This document shows positions 8,264 through 16,430 of a stretch of DNA of 64,000 nt, piece by piece; position 1 is the stretch's first letter; each line of letters starts with the position of its first letter. The DNA comes from Clostridium muellerianum (GTDB lineage: Bacteria; Bacillota; Clostridia; Clostridiales; Clostridiaceae). The notes beneath the pieces were generated by a model. That model was not told the DNA's origin, did no database searches, and saw only the letters and a program-made list of their open reading frames with translations. The translations under genes were made by a program, and so were the position numbers. The stretch covers positions 1 to 64,000 of the forward strand of contig NZ_JABBNI010000019.1 of assembly GCF_012926525.1 (NCBI RefSeq), in the 5' to 3' direction.

Positions 8264-9016
8264 TTAATTTGATATTTGTTTTCCATCATAATCTATATGA
8301 TAATTTTCTTTATATATTAAATCTCCAACTTTAACAAATTCATACCCATCCTTTTTTAGCTTTTCTATAACTCTTGGTAAATTATCTGGTGTATACTTTG
8401 CATTATTATGAAATAATATAATAGAACCATTTTTTACCTTTTTCACAACCCTATCATATTCTAGATTTGCTCCTTCTTCTCTCCAATCTATACTATCAAC
8501 ATCCCATTGAATACAATAATGATTTGTATCTTTTACTGTTTGTATAACTAAATTGTTATATGAACCCTCTGGACATCTAAAGAGTTTTGTTCCTTCTCCT
8601 GTTAGGCTTCTTATCTTAGAATCATTAATATCTATATCCTGTATTATTTTATCTCTTGATATCTTAGTCATATCAGGATGTTTATTTGAGTGATTTCCTA
8701 TTTCATGTCCTTTTTCATAAATACTTTTAACTTTATCTGGATATTGATCTACCCATCCTCCAACTAAAAAAAAGCTAGCTTTTATATTATACTTATCAAG
8801 CACCTGTAAAATTTTATCAGTGTTATCTGTTCCCCAACTCACATCAAAGGTTAACGCAACCTTCTTATCTTTTGTATCAACACAATATATTGGGAGATTC
8901 CTATTAACATTGATAAATACACCTGTATTTTTATTTTTGCAAACAACAGATCCAATTACTGCAATACAAAGTATAAACATCGTAAAAAAAACCTTTTTTA
9001 CTAATCTTCTCTTCAA
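8264..9016 (-). CDS. pdaB: Polysaccharide deacetylase, sporulation PdaB-like
   Basis: A NodB-fold deacetylase anchored by one N-terminal transmembrane segment (about 8-25). Motif 1 is TFDVSWG (about 56-62) in place of the usual TFDDGP, a variant seen in PdaB-type sporulation proteins. Motif 2 is HSNKHP with the metal histidines His109 and His113, and motif 3 is RCPEGS. PdaB acts late in spore formation on cortex peptidoglycan in Bacillus. The start chosen is a TTG at 9016 with GGAGGGG 6 nt before it; the upstream TTG at 9031 overlaps that site. Length 250 aa fits PdaB (about 254 aa in B. subtilis). Confidence 0.85.
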   Translation of the reverse strand: MKRRLVKKVFFTMFILCIAVIGSVVCKNKNTGVFINVNRNLPIYCVDTKDKKVALTFDVSWGTDNTDKILQVLDKYNIKASFFLVGGWVDQYPDKVKSIYEKGHEIGNHSNKHPDMTKISRDKIIQDIDINDSKIRSLTGEGTKLFRCPEGSYNNLVIQTVKDTNHYCIQWDVDSIDWREEGANLEYDRVVKKVKNGSIILFHNNAKYTPDNLPRVIEKLKKDGYEFVKVGDLIYKENYHIDYDGKQISN

Positions 9017-9115
9017 AAGTTTCCCCTCCAAAACATTTTACTCTCATAACTTTATATAGTATTATTTATATGTAAATATTACTTAAACTTTAAAAATATC
9101 AATATTTTATAAATA

Positions 9116-9152
9116 AAAATAAAGCACTTAAGTATTTTTAGCGCTTTATTTA
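9116..9152. other. Hairpin between the divergent pdaB and DUF4364 genes
   Basis: AATAAAGC (9118-9125) pairs with GCTTTATT (9143-9150), with T-rich DNA on both sides. It resembles a terminator but sits upstream of both divergent genes, so it would end nothing obvious. It could be a leader attenuator for pdaB. Confidence 0.4.
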
Positions 9153-9218
9153 TTTTCATATATTTTATGTTATAATATATTTGATATAATACTATTAATT
9201 TTAATTAGGAGGATAAAA

Positions 9219-9749
9219 ATGTTTGAAGATACTTTAGAATTAGCGGAAAATAAGCTTCTATTACTTTTTATATTTGAAAAAATTAAATTCCCTGTTTCTA
9301 ATAATCAGATAACACAAATTATTTTAGAGAATAATTTTATAAATTATTTTACTCTTCAACAATACTTAAATGAATTGCTTTCCTCTAATTTTTTAAAGTA
9401 CACAAATGAAACGGGCAATCACAGACTTATAATTACAGAAAAAGGTATTAGAGTTCTGTCTTTATTTGTAAACAGAATATCTGAAGATAAAATAAAAGCT
9501 GTTAAAGATTACTTAAGTAAAAAATTAAGTAGTATAAAAAAAGAAGTTACTATAACTGCTGATTATACAATTGGGAAAAATGATAACTTTATTGTAAACC
9601 TAAAAGCTGTTGAAAATGATTCTATACTTATAGATATTAAACTTAATGTGGGCTCTAATAAAGATGCTAAAGATTTATGCCATAAGTGGAAAAATAATTC
9701 CTCAGACTTATATAATAAAATCATTCAACTGCTCATAAATGAAAACTAA
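9219..9749 (+). CDS. DUF4364 family protein, winged-helix-like
   Basis: A 176-aa protein of the clostridial DUF4364 family, function unknown. The N-terminal half looks like a winged-helix DNA-binding domain: three helices covering FIFEKIKFPVSNNQITQI, the recognition region YFTLQQYLNELLSSNFL, and a wing with HRLIITEKG. The C-terminal half (about 100-176) is a mixed alpha/beta domain. It starts from TTAGGAGG and ends two bases from the convergent beta-propeller gene, with no room for a separate terminator. Divergent from pdaB. A transcriptional regulator role is suggested by the fold only. Confidence 0.75.
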   Translation: MFEDTLELAENKLLLLFIFEKIKFPVSNNQITQIILENNFINYFTLQQYLNELLSSNFLKYTNETGNHRLIITEKGIRVLSLFVNRISEDKIKAVKDYLSKKLSSIKKEVTITADYTIGKNDNFIVNLKAVENDSILIDIKLNVGSNKDAKDLCHKWKNNSSDLYNKIIQLLINEN

Positions 9750-9750
9750 T

Positions 9751-10638
9751 TTAAATTAAAATCATACCTGTAGGTTCTCCTCCTATAGGTATATATTTTT
9801 TGCTTTCATTTGTTATATTTACTTTAATTAATAAATTATTATAATTGTCACCTATATAAATACTGTCACCATATTTTATTATTCCCCTCGGCATTCCACC
9901 TACTATTATGTTCCTATTTTCTTTATAACAATTTATATCTACAATGCTTATAGTTCCATCACCAAAATTAGATACAAAACAAAATCTCTCATTACAAAAC
10001 ATATCTACTGGAGAATTGCCCACTGTTATTCTATTTATAATTTTATAATTTTTTAAACTCATTAAAGCTATGCTTCCCCTAAAATCAGCACCTATGTTAC
10101 TTTCACATATGACAGCATATTGACCATCTACAGTAAATACTGCTTTAGTAGGATATTCACCAACTCTTATATTCTTTATATTTTCATTGTTAACACAATC
10201 AATTAAGGTTATACTATCATCTTCCATATTGGAAATTAATAAAAGTTTTCTTTCTTTATTTAAACATATGCTATGCGGCAAACTACCACAAGGTATCTGT
10301 GTTATTATTTCTCTTTGCTCTAAATCAAAAACTACTAAGTTATTAAGATCACCACATATTATATATGCATTTTTCCCAAATACCACAACATCATTGCAAT
10401 GTACACCTATATAGCAGTTTCCTTCTTCTACTCCCTTTTCCATATCAAGAATAGATATACTATTATTATAATTGTTAGCTGTTATAATTTTCTTATCATT
10501 TAAACATATACCATGAGGGCCAATTCTATCATTAGCATTACCAGACTTTAAAAATATCCTTTTTTCCTCTTTAAACTCATTTAAATTTACTTTTGAAATA
10601 AAATCAGAAGAAGTATTACATACATATAGATAATTCAA
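9751..10638 (-). CDS. YncE-like beta-propeller protein
   Basis: About 295 aa built from repeated blades of roughly 40 residues, each with a motif like PHGICLNDKKIITANNYNN or PHSICLNKERKLLLISNMEDD, as in YncE/cytochrome D1-type seven-bladed propellers. No signal peptide is visible, so it is probably cytoplasmic. The start is a TTG at 10638 with GAGGGGGGG 6 nt upstream; the ATG at 10701 would add 21 residues unlike the family and lacks a binding site. Ligand and function are unknown. It converges on the DUF4364 gene and is divergent from the TSCPD gene. Confidence 0.7.
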   Translation of the reverse strand: MNYLYVCNTSSDFISKVNLNEFKEEKRIFLKSGNANDRIGPHGICLNDKKIITANNYNNSISILDMEKGVEEGNCYIGVHCNDVVVFGKNAYIICGDLNNLVVFDLEQREIITQIPCGSLPHSICLNKERKLLLISNMEDDSITLIDCVNNENIKNIRVGEYPTKAVFTVDGQYAVICESNIGADFRGSIALMSLKNYKIINRITVGNSPVDMFCNERFCFVSNFGDGTISIVDINCYKENRNIIVGGMPRGIIKYGDSIYIGDNYNNLLIKVNITNESKKYIPIGGEPTGMILI

Positions 10639-10782
10639 ATTTATCCCCCCCTCACAAATATAATATGAATATTTATGAAAATGGACATATTTTTTTATCA
10701 TTTATATTGAGTAATTTTTCAATATTATATATAATAATTTTATTATTTAAAAAATGTTTACTCACAAAGGGTGGTGATATTT

Positions 10783-11025
10783 ATGTACAATTACTCAACA
10801 AAAGGTGTTTGTTCAAGTGAAATAAACTTTGATATAATTGACAATAAGGTATACAATGTATGTTTTACAGGCGGATGCAATGGTAATTTAAAGGGATTAT
10901 CAAGTCTTATAGAAGGCATGGATGTAAAAGATGCTATAAAAAAATTAAAGGGAATTACTTGTGGCGGAAAAGATACTTCTTGTCCTGATCAACTTGCTAT
11001 CGCACTAGAACAAGCTATATGTTAA
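10783..11025 (+). CDS. TSCPD domain protein (TIGR03905 type)
   Basis: A small protein of 80 aa named for its C-terminal TSCPDQLA motif. Five cysteines are spread along it (CSSE, VCFTGGC, TCGG, SCPD) plus a C-terminal Cys, suggesting metal or Fe-S binding. The same fold occurs at the C-terminus of some ribonucleotide reductases, but as a stand-alone protein its role is not established. The start is the ATG at 10783, preceded by AAAGGGTGGTGAT; the GTG codons at 10771 and 10774 are part of the ribosome binding site. Single gene with a strong terminator. Confidence 0.8.
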   Translation: MYNYSTKGVCSSEINFDIIDNKVYNVCFTGGCNGNLKGLSSLIEGMDVKDAIKKLKGITCGGKDTSCPDQLAIALEQAIC

Positions 11026-11035
11026 ATTTTAACAA

Positions 11036-11071
11036 CAAAAGAGTACAAGGTTGTTCCCATGTACTCTTTTG
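11036..11071. terminator. Bidirectional terminator between TSCPD gene and folC
   Basis: CAAAAGAGTAC pairs perfectly with GTACTCTTTTG across a 14-nt loop. It serves the plus-strand TSCPD gene and possibly the convergent folC transcript. Confidence 0.8.
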
Positions 11072-11082
11072 CCTATTCTATA

Positions 11083-11119
11083 TTAGGCATCTTCAAAAAA
11101 TAACAAGTCCATATGCTAG
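11083..11119. repeat. Single arm of the MITE-like element, overlapping the folC stop codon
   Basis: It reads TTAGGCATCTTCAAAAAA followed by TAACAAGTCCATATGCTAG. This matches the right arm of the 2357-2517 element at about 33 of 37 positions with one gap. The opposite arm is missing. The folC stop codon (TAG, 11118-11116 on the minus strand) lies inside this arm, so the element may have supplied it. Confidence 0.55.
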
Positions 11120-12465
11120 TCTATTGCCTTATTAACTTTTCTAATAATTTTTCTCATTCCACCTATCATGTATAAAGACCCCGATATCACTAAAATATCT
11201 TCTTCCTCTAAATAAGATAATGCAGTTTTATAAGCTTCTTCATAATTGTCCTTAGATTCACAGTTACTATTATATTTTTTAATTACTTTTTCCAATTCAT
11301 TAGCATTCTCCGCCCTATAACTATCAGGTGTTACAGCTATAATCTTTTCTGCCATTGGTGCTATAGTACCTACCATTTTCTCTACTTCTTTATCTGCTAA
11401 TATACCAAGAATTAAAATCATTTTTCTATATTTAAAATAGTGTTGTATATTTTCTTTTAATTTTGTAATTCCATCTATATTGTGTGCTCCATCTATTACC
11501 ACCAGAGGCTTGTTTTTCATTACCTCAAGTCTTCCAATCCATTTAACATTCTTTAATGCATTCATTATGTTATTTAATTCTATATGGAACCCTTTTTTTA
11601 TAATTTCTTCTATGGCAAAAATAGCCGTTGCACAATTCACCATTTGATGCTTTCCTAAAAGAGATAATTCTATATTATAAACATTCACAGGAGTCCTTAC
11701 TGTTAACTTTTGTAAACATTTATTACTGTTACTACTTACTTTTTCACTTTCAACATACTGTACACAATTAAAAGGAACTCTTACTAAATTTGATTCTTTT
11801 TCTTTACATACCCCTTCTATTACCTCTTCTACGGATTTTTCCTGGGGATACATAATTACCGAAACACCCATTTTTATTATTCCTGCCTTTTCATAAGCAA
11901 TTTTCTCTAAGGTATCCCCTAATATATTCATATGGTCTCTACTTATAGACACAATTACACTAGCCATTACCCCTCCATCAAGCTTGGAATCGTATGGTTG
12001 TACTACATTTGTAGAGTCTAATCTTCCTCCTAAGCCTACTTCAATTACTCCGAAGTCTACTTTTTCTTTATAGAAATAATAAAACATAGTACAAGTAATT
12101 ATTTCAAATTCAGTAGGATGATCATATCCCAATTCTATAACTTTATCAACTGCTTTAGAAACCTCTGTAACAATATTACTTAAAGCTTCTTTTGATATGT
12201 TAGTTCCATTTATCTGAATTCTTTCTTCAAATTCTTCAAGGTAAGGCGAAGTATACATTCCTACTTTAAAACCTGATTCCATCAATATTTTTGAAATCAT
12301 AGCTGTAACAGATCCTTTTCCATTAGTACCAGCTACATGTATATATTTTATTTTCTTATGTGGATTCCCTAAAAGTTCTAATATTTTTTCTGTTCTACTT
12401 AAGCCTAAATTGCTTCCAAATTTCGCCGTATTAGTTATATACTTCATAGTATCTTTATAATTCAT
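11116..12465 (-). CDS. folC: Bifunctional folylpolyglutamate synthase/dihydrofolate synthase
   Basis: Mur-ligase-family enzyme (449 aa) that adds glutamate to dihydropteroate and to folates, using ATP. The P-loop HVAGTNGKGSVTAM is near residues 43-56. The omega-loop region MYTSPYLEEFEERIQING, the metal and ATP site GVIEVGLGGRLDSTNV and the C-terminal domain VVIDGAHNIDGI are all present. The C-terminal Rossmann-like domain is complete, but the final codons and stop fall in a repeat-derived sequence. It is separated from valS by a terminator and a structured repeat, so it is probably transcribed on its own. Confidence 0.95.
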   Translation of the reverse strand: MNYKDTMKYITNTAKFGSNLGLSRTEKILELLGNPHKKIKYIHVAGTNGKGSVTAMISKILMESGFKVGMYTSPYLEEFEERIQINGTNISKEALSNIVTEVSKAVDKVIELGYDHPTEFEIITCTMFYYFYKEKVDFGVIEVGLGGRLDSTNVVQPYDSKLDGGVMASVIVSISRDHMNILGDTLEKIAYEKAGIIKMGVSVIMYPQEKSVEEVIEGVCKEKESNLVRVPFNCVQYVESEKVSSNSNKCLQKLTVRTPVNVYNIELSLLGKHQMVNCATAIFAIEEIIKKGFHIELNNIMNALKNVKWIGRLEVMKNKPLVVIDGAHNIDGITKLKENIQHYFKYRKMILILGILADKEVEKMVGTIAPMAEKIIAVTPDSYRAENANELEKVIKKYNSNCESKDNYEEAYKTALSYLEEEDILVISGSLYMIGGMRKIIRKVNKAID

Positions 12466-12493
12466 ACTGTCACATCCCCATATTTTAATTTTA

Positions 12494-12620
12494 CCTTATG
12501 ACTACCTACTGTAACATTCCAATTTCCATCAAAGAGGGAGATAACAGTAGCTATGTCCCTAGATAATTCATCTAAACTTAGTGAGGGAAACAAACTCCTG
12601 CTAAGCAAGATTAATTCACA
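12494..12620. repeat. Unrecognised structured element, copy B
   Basis: Same order of parts as 3730-3925: CTACTGT (12506-12512) pairs with ACAGTAG (12544-12550), flanking an internal loop and GGGAGATAAC. CCCTAGATAATTC follows, then a hairpin region with CTTAG and GCTAAG arms around GAGGGAAAC. Compared with copy A, C-G pairs in the first stem are replaced by T-A pairs, so the pairing is kept while the sequence changes. It ends about 30 nt upstream of the folC start. It lacks the 60-nt insertion of copy A. Confidence 0.5.
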
Positions 12621-12839
12621 AAATAACTAGTATAATACATAAGTTACTTTTTGAAATCTATCCTGAATTCCATTTTATTTTACTAAATTTTTAATATTTA
12701 ATCAATTCTAATATATATATTTTACCATTCTAAACATTCATTATATATTAAAGAAACTATAATTTTTTTATGATTATATTCCTACCGTTGATATAATAGC
12801 TAAATTTATATTTTAAAGTTAATTTTCTAATAAATTAAA
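12621..12839. other. AT-rich stretch between the structured element and the valS terminator
   Basis: I see no ORF, repeat or convincing promoter pair here; a folC promoter must lie here or within the structured element. Confidence 0.4.
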
Positions 12840-12870
12840 AACTGCTGACAAAATATATTGCCAGCAGTTA
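12840..12870 (-). terminator. Terminator of the valS operon
   Basis: On the minus strand AACTGCTG pairs with CAGCAGTT, followed by TTTAATTT. Confidence 0.75.
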
Positions 12871-12892
12871 CACAAAATAATTATGCTTTTAA

Positions 12893-15541
12893 CTATTTTA
12901 AACTTTCTAATCTTTCTAATACTGATTGAAGCATTTCCTTATATTTTTCACCCTTAGCTTTCTCTTCATTAACTACTGCTTCAGGTGCTTTTGCTACAAA
13001 TTTTTCATTAGCAAGTTTCTTTTCTACCCTGTCTATTTCTTTCTCTAACTTTTCTTTTTCTTTATTCAATCTTTCAAGTTCTTTTTCAAGATCTACTAGA
13101 TCAAGTAAAGGCATAAACATTTCTGCTCCTCTTGTAACTACTGAAACTACATTTTCTGGAGCTTCTTCCTTAGTGTTTAAGAATTCTACTGTACTTGCTG
13201 ATGCAAGTTTTTTGAAGTAATCTTCACCATTCTTAAATGCTTCTAATGCATCATTTTCTGTTACATAGGCCATTACTTTAGCTTTTCTTGATGGTGGTAC
13301 ATTCATCTCTGTTCTTACATTTCTTACTGACTTAATAGCCTCAATTATATATTCCATATCCTTTTCTGCTTTTTCATCATTAAGTATTTCCTCATACTCA
13401 GGCCATTTTGATACAACTATTGACTCATAATCAGTATAAAGATGAGTATATATTTCTTCTGTTATAAATGGCATTATTGGATGTAATAATTGTAAACTTG
13501 TAGATAGTACCCTATTTAAAACATTAAAGGCAACACCTTTAGCTTCTTCATCTTCTCCATACATAACAGGTTTAACAAGTTCTATATACCAATCACAGAA
13601 TTCACCCCAAATAAAATCATAAACCTTTTGTGCTGCTATACCTAATTCAAATTTTTCTATATTATCTGTTACTTCTTTTATTAAAGTATTCATTCTAGAT
13701 AAAATCCATTTATCAGCAGAACTGTAATTTTTACAATATTTATACTTATTCATTATTTCTTCATCAAGATTCATAAGTACAAATCTAGATGCATTCCATA
13801 TCTTGTTTGCAAAGTTTCTAGAAGCTTCTACTCTTTCAGGATAATATCTTATATCGTTTCCTGGAGCATTTCCTGTAATAAGAGTAAATCTTAAAGCATC
13901 TGCTCCATACTCATCTATCACATCCAATGGGTCTACACCATTTCCTAATGATTTAGACATTTTCCTTCCCTGTGAATCTCTTACTATACCATGAATTAAT
14001 ACATTTTCAAAAGGAATATCATCCGCACAATAAAGTCCCGAGAATACCATTCTTGCTACCCAGAAGAATATTATATCGTATCCTGTAACTAATGTACTAT
14101 TTGGATAAAAGTATTTGAAGTCTGGTGTTTTTTCTGGCCACCCAAGTGTTGAAAAAGGCCATAAAGCTGAACTAAACCATGTATCAAGTACATCTTTATC
14201 TTGTTCTAAATTACTTGATTCACATTTAGTACATTTTGTTGGTTCATCTACACTTACAATAACTTCACCACAATCTTTACAATACCAAACAGGAATTCTG
14301 TGTCCCCACCATAATTGTCTTGAAATACACCAATCCTGAATATTCTCCATCCAGTTAAAATATGTCTTTTCAAATCTTTCAGGTACAAATTTAACCTTTT
14401 TAGTCCTAACAACATCTAAAGCTGGTTTTGCTAAAGATTCCATCTTTACAAACCACTGTTTTGAAACCATAGGCTCAATAGTACTTCCACATCTATCATG
14501 ACATCCTACATTATGAGTATGATCTTTAATTTTAACTAAAAAACCTTGACTTTTTAGATCTTTAACCATAAGTTTTCTAGCTTCATATCTGTCAAGTCCA
14601 TCATATTTACTTCCTGGAAAATTAATTTTTCCATCTTCATGCATAACAATTATTTCTGGAAGGTTATGTCTCTTACCAACTGCATAATCATTAGGATCAT
14701 GAGCTGGAGTAATTTTTACTGCACCTGTTCCAAATTCCATATCTACATAATCATCTGCTATTATAGGAATTTCTTTATTAACTAGAGGAAGCATTAATGT
14801 TTTACCTACTAAATGAGTATATCTCTCATCTTTAGGGTTAACTGCAACAGCTGCATCTCCAAGCATAGTTTCTGGTCTTGTAGTAGCTATTTCTAAATAT
14901 TCATCGCTTCCTACTACTAGATACTTAATGTGCCAAAAATGGCCTTCCTGTTCACTATATTCAATTTCAGCATCAGATATAGCCGTTTGGCATTTTGGGC
15001 ACCAGTTTATCATTCTATGACCCTGATAAATTAATCCATCATTATATAACTTAACAAAGAAATTTTTAACAGCCCTATTTGCTTTTTCTTCCATAGTAAA
15101 ACATTCTCTTGTGGAATCTATAGAACATCCAAGCTGTTTTACTTGATCTCTTATTCTTCCTCTATATTCATTTGCCCAATCCCAAACTTTTTCTAGGAAT
15201 GCTTCTCTTCCCATTTCCTTTTTCTTAAGTCCTTGTTTTAAAAGTTCATTTTCTACTTTAACTTCTGTTGCTATACTTGCATGATCTTGTCCTGGAAGCC
15301 ATAAAGCGCTATAACCCTGCATTCTTTTTGTTCTTATGATTATATCCTGTATAGTATCATCTAATGCATGACCTAAATGAAGCTTTCCCGTTATATTTGG
15401 TGGTGGTAATACTATAGTATATGGTTTTCTATTTTCATCCACCTTTGGAGTAAAATATCCTTTTTCTTCCCAATTCTTATAAAGTTTGCTTTCAAATTCT
15501 TTTGGATTATAGGTAGTTGCCATTTCATTATTTTTTGACAT
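12893..15541 (-). CDS. valS: Valyl-tRNA synthetase
   Basis: Class I aminoacyl-tRNA synthetase of 882 aa that charges tRNA-Val. The HIGH-type motif is [17 protein letters not shown] (about 47-63) and the KMSKS motif is [14 protein letters not shown]. Between them lies the CP1 editing domain with [18 protein letters not shown] zinc-ribbon-like stretch has CKDCGE and CTKCES. The last 65 residues form the coiled coil typical of ValRS ([19 protein letters not shown]). The gene is second in an operon after a GNAT acetyltransferase, 22 nt apart, and the operon is under a valine T-box leader (16107-16365). RBS TTAAGGAGG. Confidence 0.98.
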   Translation of the reverse strand: MSKNNEMATTYNPKEFESKLYKNWEEKGYFTPKVDENRKPYTIVLPPPNITGKLHLGHALDDTIQDIIIRTKRMQGYSALWLPGQDHASIATEVKVENELLKQGLKKKEMGREAFLEKVWDWANEYRGRIRDQVKQLGCSIDSTRECFTMEEKANRAVKNFFVKLYNDGLIYQGHRMINWCPKCQTAISDAEIEYSEQEGHFWHIKYLVVGSDEYLEIATTRPETMLGDAAVAVNPKDERYTHLVGKTLMLPLVNKEIPIIADDYVDMEFGTGAVKITPAHDPNDYAVGKRHNLPEIIVMHEDGKINFPGSKYDGLDRYEARKLMVKDLKSQGFLVKIKDHTHNVGCHDRCGSTIEPMVSKQWFVKMESLAKPALDVVRTKKVKFVPERFEKTYFNWMENIQDWCISRQLWWGHRIPVWYCKDCGEVIVSVDEPTKCTKCESSNLEQDKDVLDTWFSSALWPFSTLGWPEKTPDFKYFYPNSTLVTGYDIIFFWVARMVFSGLYCADDIPFENVLIHGIVRDSQGRKMSKSLGNGVDPLDVIDEYGADALRFTLITGNAPGNDIRYYPERVEASRNFANKIWNASRFVLMNLDEEIMNKYKYCKNYSSADKWILSRMNTLIKEVTDNIEKFELGIAAQKVYDFIWGEFCDWYIELVKPVMYGEDEEAKGVAFNVLNRVLSTSLQLLHPIMPFITEEIYTHLYTDYESIVVSKWPEYEEILNDEKAEKDMEYIIEAIKSVRNVRTEMNVPPSRKAKVMAYVTENDALEAFKNGEDYFKKLASASTVEFLNTKEEAPENVVSVVTRGAEMFMPLLDLVDLEKELERLNKEKEKLEKEIDRVEKKLANEKFVAKAPEAVVNEEKAKGEKYKEMLQSVLERLESLK

Positions 15542-15563
15542 AAAATTTCCTCCTTAAGTTTCC

Positions 15564-16070
15564 TTATATATTTTTGTATCTTGCCATTATATATTCATCT
15601 GCATATTTGCCATTTCGGGCAGCAGCATATTTCCTAGTTCCTTCAATTTTAAATCCAAAGCTTTTATATAAATTTATAGCTTTTTCATTATCAGTAAAAA
15701 CTCCTAATTCAACTCTTACAAGCATAAGCCAGTTATCTGATAAATCAAGAATTTTTTTCATTAAGCTTTTTCCTATACCCTTACCCTGATAATCTTTGTG
15801 TACCATTATTCCCATAGAAGCTGAATGTTTTGTTCTCGGATTACAATTTACATTAAGCCCTACAACACCTATAACTTTTTTAGTACTATTTTCATTTGTT
15901 TCAGCTACAAGTATATGATCGTATTTAGTTAAATTATTTATAAATGTTTCAGACTTAGAAACTCTCTCACTAATTATTCCCAAAATGTTTTCTTTTACGC
16001 CATCCATAGTTCTAATTTCATTTATGTCTCTCGCATCCTTTAATTCTACTGGTCTAACAATAAAATTCAT
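15564..16070 (-). CDS. GNAT family N-acetyltransferase
   Basis: A 168-aa GNAT acetyltransferase. The acetyl-CoA-binding motif A is seen as VHKDYQGKGIGKSLMKKILD (about 112-131), preceded by the beta strand with SMGIMV, and motif B is NEKAINLYKSFGFKIEGTRK (about 135-154), typical of RimI/RimJ-like or amino-acid/polyamine acetyltransferases. The substrate is unknown. It is the first gene after the valine T-box leader, with valS 22 nt downstream, so its expression should rise when charged tRNA-Val is scarce. RBS GGAGG 8 nt before the ATG. Confidence 0.88.
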   Translation of the reverse strand: MNFIVRPVELKDARDINEIRTMDGVKENILGIISERVSKSETFINNLTKYDHILVAETNENSTKKVIGVVGLNVNCNPRTKHSASMGIMVHKDYQGKGIGKSLMKKILDLSDNWLMLVRVELGVFTDNEKAINLYKSFGFKIEGTRKYAAARNGKYADEYIMARYKNI

Positions 16071-16106
16071 ACTTTTACCTCCATAAACAGAAATATTAAA
16101 TTTTTA

Positions 16107-16365
16107 AAAAATAAAAAAAGGCTTTTCGTCCTTAAAAGGACGAAAAACCTCGCGTTACCACCTTTTTTCCTGCAAAATTACAGGCTCTTAATACAACTAA
16201 CGGTTAAGAAAACCGTCTTTATCTACTAAATTTCAATAAAGAAGCTCAGAAGCTACCTTCAAAGTAATCCATATAGAAAGCCTTTCAGCTAATAAACTTT
16301 CCTCTCTTAATATATTCCTTACCTTTACTCCTCTTCTTCACAGCTAATAAACTATATTAACTTTA
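16107..16365 (-). ncRNA. T-box leader, valine-specific
   Basis: The transcript runs on the minus strand upstream of the acetyltransferase and valS. The conserved T-box sequence is AAGGTGGTAACGCGAGG (16164-16148), in which UGG would pair with the tRNA acceptor end. It is followed by the terminator TTTTCGTCC/GGACGAAAA (16121-16149) and a long T run. A stem with ACGGTT/AACCGT sits at about 16199-16216. The upstream part has an AGTA-type motif in GAGGAGTAAAGG. The likely specifier is GTA (16256-16254) within GAAGGTAGCTTC, a valine codon that agrees with valS downstream. Confidence 0.92.
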
Positions 16366-16430
16366 AATATTATTATAACCTTAATTATTAAACTGTCAAG
16401 TATGTTTTATAAATTTCCAACTACTTATAT

